A DNA stretch of 64,000 nt, taken from assembly GCF_000577615.1 (NCBI RefSeq), contig NZ_CBXX010000038.1, positions 1 to 64,000 of the forward strand, written 5' to 3'. Within the stretch, counting starts at the first letter, position 1. Every line of letters begins with the position of its first letter. The position numbers and the translations under genes are program-made. Of the stretch, positions 1-9,214 are shown piece by piece. The notes beneath the pieces were generated by a model. The model was given only the letters and a program-made list of their open reading frames with translations. It had not been told where the DNA came from and searched no databases. This stretch comes from Herbaspirillum sp. RV1423. GTDB lineage: Bacteria; Pseudomonadota; Gammaproteobacteria; Burkholderiales; Burkholderiaceae_D.

Positions 1-108
1 GTAGTACAGATTAGTGCACGATTTGTGGTGGCGATAGGTAAAAATAAACATCTAACAATTCTTTAGTTCTCGAACAAAGTCTCAATGAGAGCCCTCGGCA
101 GCCACAGG

Positions 109-139
109 GAAATGTGGAATTTGATGCATTCCACATTTC
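109..139. repeat. Inverted repeat at the truncated 5' end of umuC
   Basis: The arms GAAATGTGGAA (109-119) and TTCCACATTTC (129-139) are perfect complements around a 9-base loop. Immediately after it the reading frame becomes recognisable UmuC (from 146). The hairpin therefore sits at the point where the normal N-terminal coding sequence is lost and may be the end of another insertion or a deletion scar. Function not known. Confidence 0.5.
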
Positions 140-145
140 GTTGGG

Positions 146-433
146 ATGGGTGTCCCGTGGTTTCAGTTGCGCGGCCTGGCCCGACAGCACGGCATCGTGG
201 CCTTGTCGTCCAACTATGCGTTATACAGCGATATGTCGAATAGGCTGGTGTCAGTCCTGCGGGAATACAGCCCGAGCATCGAGGTTTACAGTATTGACGA
301 GTCTTTTTTTTCGCTCAATGGATTGGAGGGGCTGTGGCCTAGCTTTTCGGCGATGGGACAAGCGGTGCGGTCGAGGATCTGGCGGGATGTATGCCTGCCT
401 GTATGCTATGGCGCGGGGGATTCCAAAACCCTT
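146..433 (+). pseudogene. umuC: umuC 5' part (DNA polymerase V catalytic subunit), truncated and interrupted
   Basis: The 96 readable codons match the palm region of Y-family polymerase UmuC: SSNYALYSDMSNR, then YSIDESFF with the catalytic D-E pair, then GDSKTLA. About 50 N-terminal codons, including the first metal-binding aspartate, are missing. The frame runs into foreign sequence after codon CTT at 431-433 and stops at 443-445. The remainder of the same protein resumes at 16151, so this is one gene split by a large insertion. UmuC with UmuD'2 performs error-prone translesion synthesis and is often plasmid-borne (MucB/RumB/ImpB homologues). Both the N-terminal loss and the insertion make this copy non-functional. 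Confidence 0.9.
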
Positions 434-437
434 GCAA

Positions 438-454
438 TTTCGTAGAACCGTTTT
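438..454. repeat. Left terminal inverted repeat of the umuC-inserted element
   Basis: TTTCGTAGAACCGTTTT here pairs with TTTTGCAGAACGGTTTT read on the minus strand at 16132-16148 (14 of 17 identical). It begins 4-5 bases inside the left junction with umuC. It is a likely recombinase core-flanking site. Confidence 0.65.
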
Positions 455-494
455 TCTAATCCATAAGAACCCGCTTTTGATAGGCGTCAACAAG

Positions 495-516
495 AGTCGT
501 TCCTGTTTACGCGGTC
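495..516. repeat. Left subterminal inverted repeat
   Basis: A 22-base segment starting AGTCGTTC and ending CGCGGTC is repeated in inverse orientation at 15929-15950 with 18 of 22 identities. The distances from the two ends are unequal (about 60 and 200 bases). It is a candidate binding site for one of the recombinases or their accessory protein. Confidence 0.6.
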
Positions 517-523
517 GCTATTA

Positions 524-550
524 ACACTATCTATAATGTATTTATAGTGT
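524..550 (+). promoter_or_regulatory. Operator/promoter-like inverted repeat upstream of the recombinase operon
   Basis: ACACTAT (524-530) and ATAGTGT (544-550) form a perfect inverted repeat enclosing TATAAT. It lies 34 bases upstream of the first recombinase start. This arrangement suggests a promoter with an overlapping operator, possibly for autoregulation by a product of the operon. Confidence 0.5.
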
Positions 551-583
551 CAATACGCGTCCATACTGTCACGGAGACGGAAA

Positions 584-1855
584 ATGGGTTTTGAGGTCAG
601 GTCAATAACTAAGCGAGATGGGGGGCGCTTCCATCTGCTCTTTCACGAACAGCCATACGCGCCAGTTCGCCTTCCATTTCAGTACATGACTCTAACAGGG
701 CAGCAGAAATATACTGACGGATCATGTTCGGTCATGTGTCGTGTGCTCAAGGATCTCTATACCTATTGCTACTGCATCGCAGACATCGATCTTGAAACTC
801 AACTGCTGAGTGGCAAAACGATGACGGCAGACCAGATAGTTGGCTTTGCTTCTTGGCTGCGTCTTGGACGGAAGCTGCCGACCAACGTCGTAGCCCGTAT
901 CGGTATGGCGGAGGAAGACGACGACATCCTTGCTCACGGCACGTTCAGCACGTACCTGCACTTCGTCAAAGAATACTTGGCCTGGTCCGCACTGACCTTC
1001 ATACCCGAAAACCGTCATTTCCGGGACGTTGAAAAAACGTTCGATGATGTAAAAAGCCGTCTGGAAGCTGTATTCCGAAACTTCCAAATCAAAGCCAAAA
1101 AGCCAAAGCACACGAAAGGTTTGGACAGGAACCAGAAGCGCAAGTTATTGAGCGTTGCAGATCCTGCTTCTCCACTCAACCCGTTCAAGGGCGAGGTAAC
1201 CCGATATCGGAATTGGATGATCATCAAGCTGCTTCTTGCAACCGGAATGCGCCGTGCCGAGATTCTTTGCTCCTACACGGAAGACGCACCGGATTTCAGG
1301 TTCGGCAACAAATGGAAAGTCGTCAGAAGGAATCCGATTCCCGAAGATCGGCGTAAACCACTCCCAAAGATCAAGACTGAGGAAAGAGAAATCGCCTTAA
1401 CAGAGGCAGAATCCGAGATGGTCAAGAAGTACAAGGACAAATATCGCTGGGTGTACAAGAAGGATGCGAGCGGTAAGGTTACGAAAAGCAAGCCCTCGCA
1501 TCCGTTCTTCCTAATCAGCACACAGGGTGGCACTCCCTTGTCACTAGACAGCATCAACAAGATGCTGAAAGAGTACAAGGATGCGGCTTTCCATGACGTG
1601 GATATCGAACTCCATCCGCACATCCTCCGGAATACGTTCTGCAACGAATACCTGGAAGAGGCAATTGACATCAGGGGCGAAGATGTGACGCTTGCCGTCG
1701 ACAACCTGCGGAGAGTATGCGGTTGGTCATCCAAGTCTGAAATGCCTGCGCTGTACGCAGCAAAGTGGCACAGGAAGAAGTCGGATGACGTGAACGTTGA
1801 ACGGCTGAAGCGGGAACACCGCGAAGCGCAACAGGGAGTAAAACATGGCAAGTAA
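584..1855 (+). CDS. Tyrosine recombinase 1 of the element (423 aa)
   Basis: Site-specific tyrosine recombinase, first gene of a six-gene overlapping operon. The C-terminal catalytic domain shows the expected residues: arginine in TGMRRAEIL (about residue 221), H-I-L-R in HPHILRNTF (about 346-349), W in CGWSS at the second-histidine position, and the nucleophile tyrosine in ALYAAKW (about 390). The N-terminal ~170 residues form the core-binding half. The start lies downstream of a GGAGACGG ribosome-binding sequence. The stop overlaps the start of the next gene by 11 bases. Size and position suit the TnpA-like member of Tn554-type modules or the GmtY-like member of trio islands. This naming is from memory of the families, not from a search. 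Confidence 0.85.
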   Translation: MGFEVRSITKRDGGRFHLLFHEQPYAPVRLPFQYMTLTGQQKYTDGSCSVMCRVLKDLYTYCYCIADIDLETQLLSGKTMTADQIVGFASWLRLGRKLPTNVVARIGMAEEDDDILAHGTFSTYLHFVKEYLAWSALTFIPENRHFRDVEKTFDDVKSRLEAVFRNFQIKAKKPKHTKGLDRNQKRKLLSVADPASPLNPFKGEVTRYRNWMIIKLLLATGMRRAEILCSYTEDAPDFRFGNKWKVVRRNPIPEDRRKPLPKIKTEEREIALTEAESEMVKKYKDKYRWVYKKDASGKVTKSKPSHPFFLISTQGGTPLSLDSINKMLKEYKDAAFHDVDIELHPHILRNTFCNEYLEEAIDIRGEDVTLAVDNLRRVCGWSSKSEMPALYAAKWHRKKSDDVNVERLKREHREAQQGVKHGK

Positions 1856-3803
1856 TGCCTGCGCAGCGAATGATGAGATTCTGTTTGGAATAGACGGCAA
1901 TACCGTTGTAATGCAGGACATTGCAGCGGACCTGTTCGATGACGTTATCAGGGACTACGTTGCACCGCTGCATCTCCACTACAAGTTCAACAATCCAGGC
2001 GTTGCAATCGTTGGGAAACGGCCGAACCCAGATATAGACCCGCTGCGCGTTGATACTTCAACCGAGACCTGGATATGGCGCAAGGGCATGCCATATATTT
2101 ATTGGGACAAACTGCACCTGATAAGTCCGCTGAAAGAGCTGATAAAGGAATTCACGTTTTACAAGATTCAAAGGCTTGCCTATACCTCGGCTGCCAACGT
2201 TGCATTGGAATTGATTGAAATCCAAGACCGGTTGAAGGACCCCACCGCATATCCTTGGTCACAGGACAGGGTCTTGGCAATCCTTGCCGGGCTTCGCACC
2301 AAATATGACAATTTCTATGCCTTCAAAGAGTTCTATTTGTGGGCGGCAAACAATGGCAAGCCCGGATTTGACGAATCGATTGCTTGGTCGATCCGCAAGG
2401 CTACCACATCAAAATCAGACGAATTCGTCTATTACGCTGGTGTCAAGCAACGAAAGCATGTGCTGACACTGGATGAGGATATTGCTATTCGTAATGGGGT
2501 CGTGTACCAGCCATCATCGGTCAAATTGCCAGCACTGACTGATCCAAATACACCACATACGCTTGAAGAAGTCGCTCACTGGTTTGGAAGGTGGCCGATG
2601 GTTCCACGTGCTGCGAAAGCTGACAATACCTACATGCACTCCGTCCTCAAGGACTATAGAGCTATGCTGGTAAACCTAAAGGTGCCCGCTATCGATATAC
2701 CGAAGGATGAACGCATCGCTTCAGTTACCGGCTACAAGGCACAAGTCTACTACCCTGCAGGCGATGTTATACCAGCTTTGCGCAAGTACATTGTGCGGAA
2801 CCATCTGATCCAGCTTCGCTCCAAAATATTGACACACCTTTCTTTTGCGCTTGGCGCAAGACCAGCGCAGCTTGTCGGAATCGATGAAGAAAACTTCGTC
2901 AGATATGATCCTGACGGAGATCTCTTTTATTCTATTGAGATCCCTTCCCGCAAGAAGCGTTCAACGACAACGGTCAAGCAAAGCGGAAATGGTGGCAAAC
3001 CAAAAGTCATTAAGCAGGCAAAGCGCCGCAAGTTCCCAGAGGAGATTGGTCTTGGACAGAAGATCGAGGCGCTCATTGCACTAAAGCGCGAAGCTGAAGC
3101 TTTAGGTATCTTGACGATACCAAAGGGCAGAGCCAAACCACTCCTTATTTCCGACTGCACACAAACGGTATTGTCCGGCGACAGACCCAATGAGCAGGAC
3201 TGCACCGCCAGCATTGAAAACTTCCTTAAGAAGCAACTTGGCGTCAACCGTAGCGCAAAGGATTTACGTGCCAATGTAGCTCAACGCCTCGCCGATGCCG
3301 GCTACCCTGCTCAAGTGATAGCAGACACGTTGGACCACGAAAGCATAAAGAACGTCCAGTTTTATGTGCACGCCTCCCTAAAACTGAGTGAGGTGCAGGA
3401 CATGGCTCTTGCAAAAAGCGACGGATACCAGCGGAGAATGAAAAAGCTGGCTGGCGTGATCTGGATTAAAAAAGAGAATATTACTCCCGAGACGGACGTG
3501 ATCAGTGGAGTGGTCGGGCATACGCTAGTAAGCGGAATCGGTGCCTGTGACCGAAAGAGAAAAGGCATGGGGCCTTGCGAGAATGAACCTGTTTACTCCT
3601 GCTATGGCGGATGCCCGGCATTCCAGCCATTTGATGACATTGCCGTTCACGAGAAGGTTCTGGACGCCCTGAAGGGAGAAGCAGTCGAATACCTTGAGGA
3701 AGTAGGTGAGGAAGCCGAACCTACCAGGATGGCTATCTCCAATCAGGAATTGATTGCCGAGGTGTCAGCAATCATTCAAGTGATCGAAGAGAGTCAGGCA
3801 TGA
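1845..3803 (+). CDS. Tyrosine recombinase/integrase 2 of the element (652 aa)
   Basis: Large integrase with a C-terminal catalytic core: arginine in LGARPAQLVG, a K-D-L-R segment replacing the usual H-x-x-R, histidine in TLDHES and tyrosine in VQFYVHAS. After the core a cysteine cluster (C-x9-C-x7-C-x3-C, in GACDRKRKGMGPC and SCYGGC) looks like a metal-binding knuckle. The same arrangement recurs in the third recombinase, so the two are probably related. An acidic tail follows. It starts inside the first recombinase gene and ends in an ATGA overlap with the third, so translation is coupled. Likely acts with its neighbours on the ends of the element. Comparable in size to Tn554 TnpB (about 630 aa). 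Confidence 0.8.
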   Translation: MASNACAANDEILFGIDGNTVVMQDIAADLFDDVIRDYVAPLHLHYKFNNPGVAIVGKRPNPDIDPLRVDTSTETWIWRKGMPYIYWDKLHLISPLKELIKEFTFYKIQRLAYTSAANVALELIEIQDRLKDPTAYPWSQDRVLAILAGLRTKYDNFYAFKEFYLWAANNGKPGFDESIAWSIRKATTSKSDEFVYYAGVKQRKHVLTLDEDIAIRNGVVYQPSSVKLPALTDPNTPHTLEEVAHWFGRWPMVPRAAKADNTYMHSVLKDYRAMLVNLKVPAIDIPKDERIASVTGYKAQVYYPAGDVIPALRKYIVRNHLIQLRSKILTHLSFALGARPAQLVGIDEENFVRYDPDGDLFYSIEIPSRKKRSTTTVKQSGNGGKPKVIKQAKRRKFPEEIGLGQKIEALIALKREAEALGILTIPKGRAKPLLISDCTQTVLSGDRPNEQDCTASIENFLKKQLGVNRSAKDLRANVAQRLADAGYPAQVIADTLDHESIKNVQFYVHASLKLSEVQDMALAKSDGYQRRMKKLAGVIWIKKENITPETDVISGVVGHTLVSGIGACDRKRKGMGPCENEPVYSCYGGCPAFQPFDDIAVHEKVLDALKGEAVEYLEEVGEEAEPTRMAISNQELIAEVSAIIQVIEESQA

Positions 3804-6025
3804 AACAATCAGTGGCGAAAAAAAACTACGCGCGGGTGACAAAGCAAGCACGGATGATGCTGGCCGCACGCATCAAAACAGCAAGGCAGCAAGGCGTCCC
3901 CATTGCGATCTTCTGGAGAGACAAAAAATGGCCAGTAATTCCCTTGTGCAAAGGTGGCTCAGCCCAAGGCGACAAACAGGCCCTATTCCTTCGGCCAGGC
4001 GAAGGTCGAGGCAAGCCTAAACCATCTGCCTATCTATTGCCTTGGGTGGAGCAGCTTGCCAAGGTGATCACAGCACTATGGCTATGTGAAGAAGCGAAAA
4101 CCTTCAACCGATTACGGGACATTATTCTCGGCATTCGTTGGTTGAATGAAGGAATCTTAGGAACTCCTGCCAAGGACGTACATGATCTCCTGCCGATCCA
4201 CTTCGAGAGAGCAGCCGGAAAAATCGCCGAAAGCATTTCCAACAAAAACGAGGCTTTCGAAACGGCGCGCGAACTGACTCTTATCGCCGACAAGATTGAT
4301 GACCTTGGACTATCCGATGCGAAAATTCGCTTCGACAATCCCTTGAAACAGCCGCCACCAGTACGTCGAGATAGGACTATCGAATCGTTCGCAAGGGACG
4401 CGCTTTACCACTGCATCAACAATCCACAGGACGATGGTGAGCTCGTTCTTATGGAAGTGCTGAGACTGCACTTCGCATGGGGCGGCCGTATTGGAGAGAC
4501 TTTGCGGCTTGCTTCATCCTTACACTATAAAGATCGAAGCCATGCCGTCGTCAGACTTTCAAGAGAAGTCAGCAAATCCGGCGAAAACTATGGAGTGCGT
4601 TACTTCCCGGAGAAAGGGTTCCATGATGGCGTTTCAATCAAGCCGCTTGATACTGCGGCCGGCTCCATAGTTGAGCAAGCCGTTGTGGAATTGGAGCGCC
4701 TGTGCGCTCCAGCGCGAGAGCGAGCGATGCTGCTGGCAAGTATGCCTGGGCGCTTCCCGCTCCCAAAGCATGGAAACGATGGATACCATGATCCTGACGA
4801 TCTCGTGACTCTGGAAGACATCGGTTGTTGGATGAAATGGGAGTTCAAGGTGAGGAATACCTTGATTGCTGGATCTGACTATGATCCTGAAGCGCAGCAA
4901 TTCTGCAGCGCTGACCAACGCAAGATCCTTACTCGCTGGGGAATCAATCCAGTTATACAACCAACTGGAGCAAACAGCTTCGAGGACCCTTCCTGGAGCC
5001 TTGGTCGAGGTCTCCATGCTTTCAAATACCGTGTCCGTGATTTCGAAGAGTATTTCCTGAAGCATTTGAACCTTGACGTTATCTTGGCAGACTCCAGAAA
5101 GCCCATCGCAAAGCTGCATGAGTTCTTAATCGTGGTATTTGATGATCAACGAGCTTCATGGGCACCAGCTAGGACCTACATGCCGTTCCTGCCCAAGCGA
5201 TTGAAGTACGATGACATACGGAATCAGCTTGGCAATCCAAAGCTATCCGTTTTTAGTCGCCGGAATTTGACTATGCCGGACGGCAGCCCAATCAAACTTG
5301 AAAGCCACCAAGGCAGGCACGACCGCAATAAAGATCTGGACGAAGCGGGTCTCACGCAACTGCAACAGGCGCTTGCCATGGGAAGAACGCCGTCACAGAA
5401 CGTCAACTACCAGCAAGGTAGCGATATACAAATCATTCAGGCATCAAACATCCAGAGGCTGAAGAAAGAAGCGCAAGCGGAGCGCGTCAAAACCGTGAAA
5501 GAGGCTGTTCGGCGGAGCCTGATTACCGGGTCTGTAACCCGTGCATACCACAAGCTGCGTCAAATAAGTCCGGTGAAAGCCGAGGAATTCCTTGACGAGC
5601 AAGTTGGACAAGTCCTTGTGACCCGCTACGGAGCTTGCACAAACGAGTGGACTGGACAATCCTGCCCGAAGCACAATAAATGTTTCAAGAACTGTAAGCA
5701 TCTGCACCTGACTGGTAGCGAAACGGAGCGCGAAGAACTTCAGAAGGAACTCGCCATTCAGGAATTGCATCGCGCAAAGGTTCAACAGCTTGCTTATGAC
5801 GGTGCCTACAAAGCGGAAACGGCGCTTGAAGCATTGGATGCAGAAATCGCAGGTATCAAAAAGGCGATGCAGGCTTGGCAGGAGGCTGCAGATCAACGGA
5901 ATAAATTGTTGGAAAAAGCTGGAAAGCTTGGAGAAGTCAAAGTAAGCGTTCAGGCCTATAAAAGCGGCGAATCGCATTACCGTGAGTTGAAGCGTCCGAG
6001 GTCAGATGAAGGGAGAGCATCATGA
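3800..6025 (+). CDS. Tyrosine recombinase/integrase 3 of the element (741 aa)
   Basis: The longest of the three recombinases. Catalytic residues are seen in WGGRIGETL (arginine), SHQGRHD (H-x-x-R) and SQNVNYQQ (tyrosine). There is no clear second histidine; a glycine-arginine (AMGRTPS) lies at its place. Directly after the tyrosine core and a helical linker comes a cysteine cluster (GACTNEWTGQSC then CFKNC), matching that of recombinase 2. The last ~130 residues form a predicted coiled coil rich in E, K, A and Q. Coupled to its neighbours by ATGA overlaps at both ends. A third partner of this size is not part of classical Tn554, which is one reason the module deserves attention. Confidence 0.8.
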   Translation: MKQSVAKKNYARVTKQARMMLAARIKTARQQGVPIAIFWRDKKWPVIPLCKGGSAQGDKQALFLRPGEGRGKPKPSAYLLPWVEQLAKVITALWLCEEAKTFNRLRDIILGIRWLNEGILGTPAKDVHDLLPIHFERAAGKIAESISNKNEAFETARELTLIADKIDDLGLSDAKIRFDNPLKQPPPVRRDRTIESFARDALYHCINNPQDDGELVLMEVLRLHFAWGGRIGETLRLASSLHYKDRSHAVVRLSREVSKSGENYGVRYFPEKGFHDGVSIKPLDTAAGSIVEQAVVELERLCAPARERAMLLASMPGRFPLPKHGNDGYHDPDDLVTLEDIGCWMKWEFKVRNTLIAGSDYDPEAQQFCSADQRKILTRWGINPVIQPTGANSFEDPSWSLGRGLHAFKYRVRDFEEYFLKHLNLDVILADSRKPIAKLHEFLIVVFDDQRASWAPARTYMPFLPKRLKYDDIRNQLGNPKLSVFSRRNLTMPDGSPIKLESHQGRHDRNKDLDEAGLTQLQQALAMGRTPSQNVNYQQGSDIQIIQASNIQRLKKEAQAERVKTVKEAVRRSLITGSVTRAYHKLRQISPVKAEEFLDEQVGQVLVTRYGACTNEWTGQSCPKHNKCFKNCKHLHLTGSETEREELQKELAIQELHRAKVQQLAYDGAYKAETALEALDAEIAGIKKAMQAWQEAADQRNKLLEKAGKLGEVKVSVQAYKSGESHYRELKRPRSDEGRAS

Positions 6026-6453
6026 GCAGCAAGGCAGGCAAAGGTTCACTAGCGCCAGAAAAGAGGCGAAGAACGCCAAGTACCATGATTCGTCCGAATG
6101 TCCTGGCCGCTTTGAATGCCATGGCGGATGAGGACGTATTGCTATCGCGCCGAGACATTGCAAAAAGGGCTGGCATAAGCACCCAAACGCTCTATGACCA
6201 TGCCCTCGATTTGGTCGAGGAAGCCGAGAAGCGGTGGGCAGCGCACTCGGCGACAATCGATTCGCCGCCACCCGTTGACAAGCGCAGAGAAGCTCGCGAG
6301 TTGAATGCAGAGATCGAGCGGCTGAACGGTCGCATTGATGAGATAGCCGAAACGATGGAAAAGATGTTGAAAGCGGTTCAGGCGTATGCCCCCAATGCCT
6401 TACCCCAGGTAACGAGCATTCTGGCCAGGCATCTTACTGACAAGAGCAAATAA
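6022..6453 (+). CDS. Small HTH plus coiled-coil accessory protein (143 aa, TnpC-like)
   Basis: N-terminal basic stretch, then a helix-turn-helix (SRRDIAKRAGISTQTLYDH, about residues 41-59), then a coiled coil (about residues 85-125: ELNAEIERLNGRIDEIAE). The size and order match TnpC of Tn554 (about 125 aa), which helps choose the orientation of insertion. The start codon overlaps the stop of recombinase 3 by ATGA. It probably binds the element ends or regulates the operon. The function is inferred from position and architecture only. Confidence 0.75.
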   Translation: MSSKAGKGSLAPEKRRRTPSTMIRPNVLAALNAMADEDVLLSRRDIAKRAGISTQTLYDHALDLVEEAEKRWAAHSATIDSPPPVDKRREARELNAEIERLNGRIDEIAETMEKMLKAVQAYAPNALPQVTSILARHLTDKSK

Positions 6454-6467
6454 GGGGATCATCCACC

Positions 6468-6962
6468 ATGAGCAAAGGCGATGAAAACTTCAGGAAGTTG
6501 GAGGAATGGATTTCCAGCCATTACAACCCTGATGGTTCGCTCAAGTTGGATGGCGATGGCAACCCAGATCCTTCCAATATCAAGCTGAACAATAACGAGG
6601 GAACAATCAACCGTACTTGGCTTGCCCGTCATTTGGGAATCTATGACCGCAGTGCGCTGAAAACGGAAAGAGCAAGGAAGTCTTTGAAGGAGTTCGAGAG
6701 CGCCTTAGGGATAGTTTCGCCAGACGGAGCCAGAAAGCCGCCTCAAACGGCGTCCAAAACGGAACTGGAGCGGGTAAAAGCGGAAAAGGACAAGCTGGCT
6801 TCACGGTTATTGCAAGTAAGCGCCGAACTGAAGGCGACACAAAAGGAAGTAAAGCAAAAGAACAAGCAGCTTGACCAGTATGCTGAAATCCGGCGGATTC
6901 AAATTGAAACCGGTCGCAATCTTCCAGGCTTGACCATCAGCTTCGCAGGGAGTGACGAGTGA
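6468..6962 (+). CDS. Coiled-coil protein of the recombinase operon (164 aa)
   Basis: Unrecognised soluble protein. Residues 1-90 contain an N/D-rich loop and a possible DNA-binding helical segment (INRTWLARHLGIYDRSALKT), and residues ~95-145 form a strong coiled coil (ELERVKAEKDKLASRLLQVS). It starts 14 bases after the previous gene and ends in a GTGA overlap with the helicase gene, so it belongs to the same transcript. In trio-type islands a small protein accompanies the recombinases; this could be its counterpart (GmtX-like), but I cannot verify that. Confidence 0.75.
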   Translation: MSKGDENFRKLEEWISSHYNPDGSLKLDGDGNPDPSNIKLNNNEGTINRTWLARHLGIYDRSALKTERARKSLKEFESALGIVSPDGARKPPQTASKTELERVKAEKDKLASRLLQVSAELKATQKEVKQKNKQLDQYAEIRRIQIETGRNLPGLTISFAGSDE

Positions 6963-9214
6963 AACGCGACATTCCGCCGAAAATTGGTATCGTCGATCAA
7001 GAGACGACATGCACCCTGAGCATCCTGAACGTACTGTGGTATCACCCGTTTCGCGGCCAGATCATCAGTAGTCACGATGAAGATGGTGTGCTGTATCGGG
7101 TGCGTGCAAGCCGGAACGCCATTATTCGGCGCAAATGCCAGCCCGGAGAGGTATGGCGGATTCAAGGCGTCTGGGAAGAATACAACGGCGGCCTTCAAAT
7201 AGGCGCATCGTCGGCGGAACTGCAAAAACCTACCCATGGCAAGCTTCTTGTTCGCTACCTGAAGACGCACTTCGATCGGATCGGTCAGCAGACCGCTCAG
7301 AAACTGTTCAATCACTTCGATGAACGTGGCGAAAATCTCGTTTACGTTCTTGACCGCCGAGACCTTAACAGCCTGCTCGACGTGATGTCGAACCGCGACG
7401 TGGCAGAGCAATTGATCGAGGACTGGCATGATCGGATGGCTGAGACTCGCATCGTCATTGAACTCGATGGACTTGGGCTGCCGATTTCGATTGCCGAGAA
7501 AATTTTCCGCGTCTGGGGTGCAAGCGCGATGGACGTGGTTCGCGCCAACCCGTACTTCCTCCTGGCGCTTGTCAGCTGGAACAGGGTCGAGCGCGTTGCA
7601 TACAGCCTTGGCATCGACGGTCGCGACGAGCGCCGGCTGGTCGGCGCAGTCGAAGCTGCCCTCTATCGCCGTCTCGATGAAAAACATACCCTGACCAAGC
7701 ATGTCGCATTGCGTACCCGTGTCATCAACCTTCTGAATACTGTCACATTCGGCCGTCCGAAATGGGGTCAAGCTGGCGTACAGACTGGCGAAAAAGCCAT
7801 CGAAGAAGCGCTTGCTGTAGGCGCTATCGTCGGCAGCCGTAAAACCGGATATCGCACAAAGCCAGTCGAAGAGATGGAAGAATATCTGGCGGCTCGCTTC
7901 AAGAAAATGAGCGTTGGCGAAGCCCCGGACCAGCAGGATCTCTTTGATATCAATGGCAAGCCACGGCAAGCGGTATGGCAGGAATTGCTCCGGTCGCTGG
8001 ATGACGGGGAATATTTGCAGCGGATCTTCGACCAATACGAATCATCCCATCATCCGCTGACGCCCCAGCAGCGGGAAGCCGTCATCACGATGATCGAAAA
8101 CCAAGCTCTGGTGCTCAAAGGTGGCGCTGGCACTGGTAAAACGTCCGTGATGTGCGTGGTGCACGACATGATCGAAGGTGCCGGTGGAGTCATCCACCAG
8201 ATGGCGCTGGCTGGCAGGGCAAAAGAGCGGATGAAGGAAGCGACTGGTCGTCCGGCAATGACTATAGCGAAATTCCTGAATGATATACGGCGAGAAAAGA
8301 TCATTCTGCAGCCGGATGATCTCATCATTGTCGATGAAGCCAGCATGATCGGCTTATCCACGATGTACCGGATTGTGCGTGCCATGCCGAAAGGTGCCAG
8401 GCTGTTGCTCGTGGGCGATCCGGGCCAGCTACCTCCAATCGAATTCGGCCTTACCTTCCACGTTCTGGCTAGTGAGCAGAGCGTCGTGAAAAACGTCGAG
8501 CTGACCATCGTTCATCGCCAAGCCGCCGCGACTGGAATACCGACAATCGCTGATAACATCCGCCATGGCCGCTTGCCTTCTCTCTCCCATTATGAGGGTC
8601 TGAAAGACGGCGTTTCATTCGTGCCATGCGAACCGGATCAGATAAAGGAAACAATCTACGAGATCTGCGAAACGCTTGGCGGCCCGTCCAACGCTCAGAT
8701 CGTCGGCATTGTGAAAAGCAAACAAGGTGGAACCATCACCCTGAACAACTTCTTCCATCATCGGAATAATGATCGCGCCAACCGTCAGCCGCTTTACGGG
8801 GAAAATTTCGCCGTTGGCGATCCGGTCATGTATCTTGAGAATGACGAGGAAGCTGACTTGTATAACGGCACGTTCGGGGTCGTTGTTGCTATTAGCAGTG
8901 ACTCATCCAATCATGGACTAATCTGCCAGTTCGAAGGAAAAGACGGTCGCCACCTGGTACCGGTTGCTGACCTTTACAAGCTATCGCTTGCATACGCAGT
9001 CACGACGCACAAAGCCCAAGGAAGCCAGTTCACTCGGGTGATCGTACCTATCATGAAATCGAAGCTGCTTGACCGTACGATGCTGTACACAGCGTTGACA
9101 CGAGCCAAGCAGCAAGTCGTCTTTATTGGAGACCGTTCGCTGCTTGACGCCGTAATCAGTGCTCCGCCAAGTGCTTCAACTAGAGAAGTCGGGTTCTTAT
9201 TTGGATCATCGTGA
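6959..9214 (+). CDS. RecD/TraI-like superfamily 1 DNA helicase (751 aa)
   Basis: ATP-dependent 5'-3' helicase of the RecD2/TraI type. Motifs seen: Walker A GGAGTGKT (about residue 390), motif II LIIVDEAS, motif III GDPGQLPP, motif V/VI region THKAQGSQF and TALTRAK near the C-terminus (UvrD_C_2-like fold). The N-terminal ~350 residues contain helix-hairpin-like repeats (FDERGENLVYVL, LGLPISIAEKIF), as in RecD2. It starts with GTG overlapping the preceding stop. Finding a helicase as last gene of a recombinase-trio operon suggests it processes the element's DNA, for example during excision, replication or resolution. That role is inference. Confidence 0.85.
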   Translation: MKRDIPPKIGIVDQETTCTLSILNVLWYHPFRGQIISSHDEDGVLYRVRASRNAIIRRKCQPGEVWRIQGVWEEYNGGLQIGASSAELQKPTHGKLLVRYLKTHFDRIGQQTAQKLFNHFDERGENLVYVLDRRDLNSLLDVMSNRDVAEQLIEDWHDRMAETRIVIELDGLGLPISIAEKIFRVWGASAMDVVRANPYFLLALVSWNRVERVAYSLGIDGRDERRLVGAVEAALYRRLDEKHTLTKHVALRTRVINLLNTVTFGRPKWGQAGVQTGEKAIEEALAVGAIVGSRKTGYRTKPVEEMEEYLAARFKKMSVGEAPDQQDLFDINGKPRQAVWQELLRSLDDGEYLQRIFDQYESSHHPLTPQQREAVITMIENQALVLKGGAGTGKTSVMCVVHDMIEGAGGVIHQMALAGRAKERMKEATGRPAMTIAKFLNDIRREKIILQPDDLIIVDEASMIGLSTMYRIVRAMPKGARLLLVGDPGQLPPIEFGLTFHVLASEQSVVKNVELTIVHRQAAATGIPTIADNIRHGRLPSLSHYEGLKDGVSFVPCEPDQIKETIYEICETLGGPSNAQIVGIVKSKQGGTITLNNFFHHRNNDRANRQPLYGENFAVGDPVMYLENDEEADLYNGTFGVVVAISSDSSNHGLICQFEGKDGRHLVPVADLYKLSLAYAVTTHKAQGSQFTRVIVPIMKSKLLDRTMLYTALTRAKQQVVFIGDRSLLDAVISAPPSASTREVGFLFGSS

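Noticed and set aside
6899..8035. 378-codon minus-strand frame
   Set aside because: Exact antisense shadow of the RecD-like helicase gene, no start signal.
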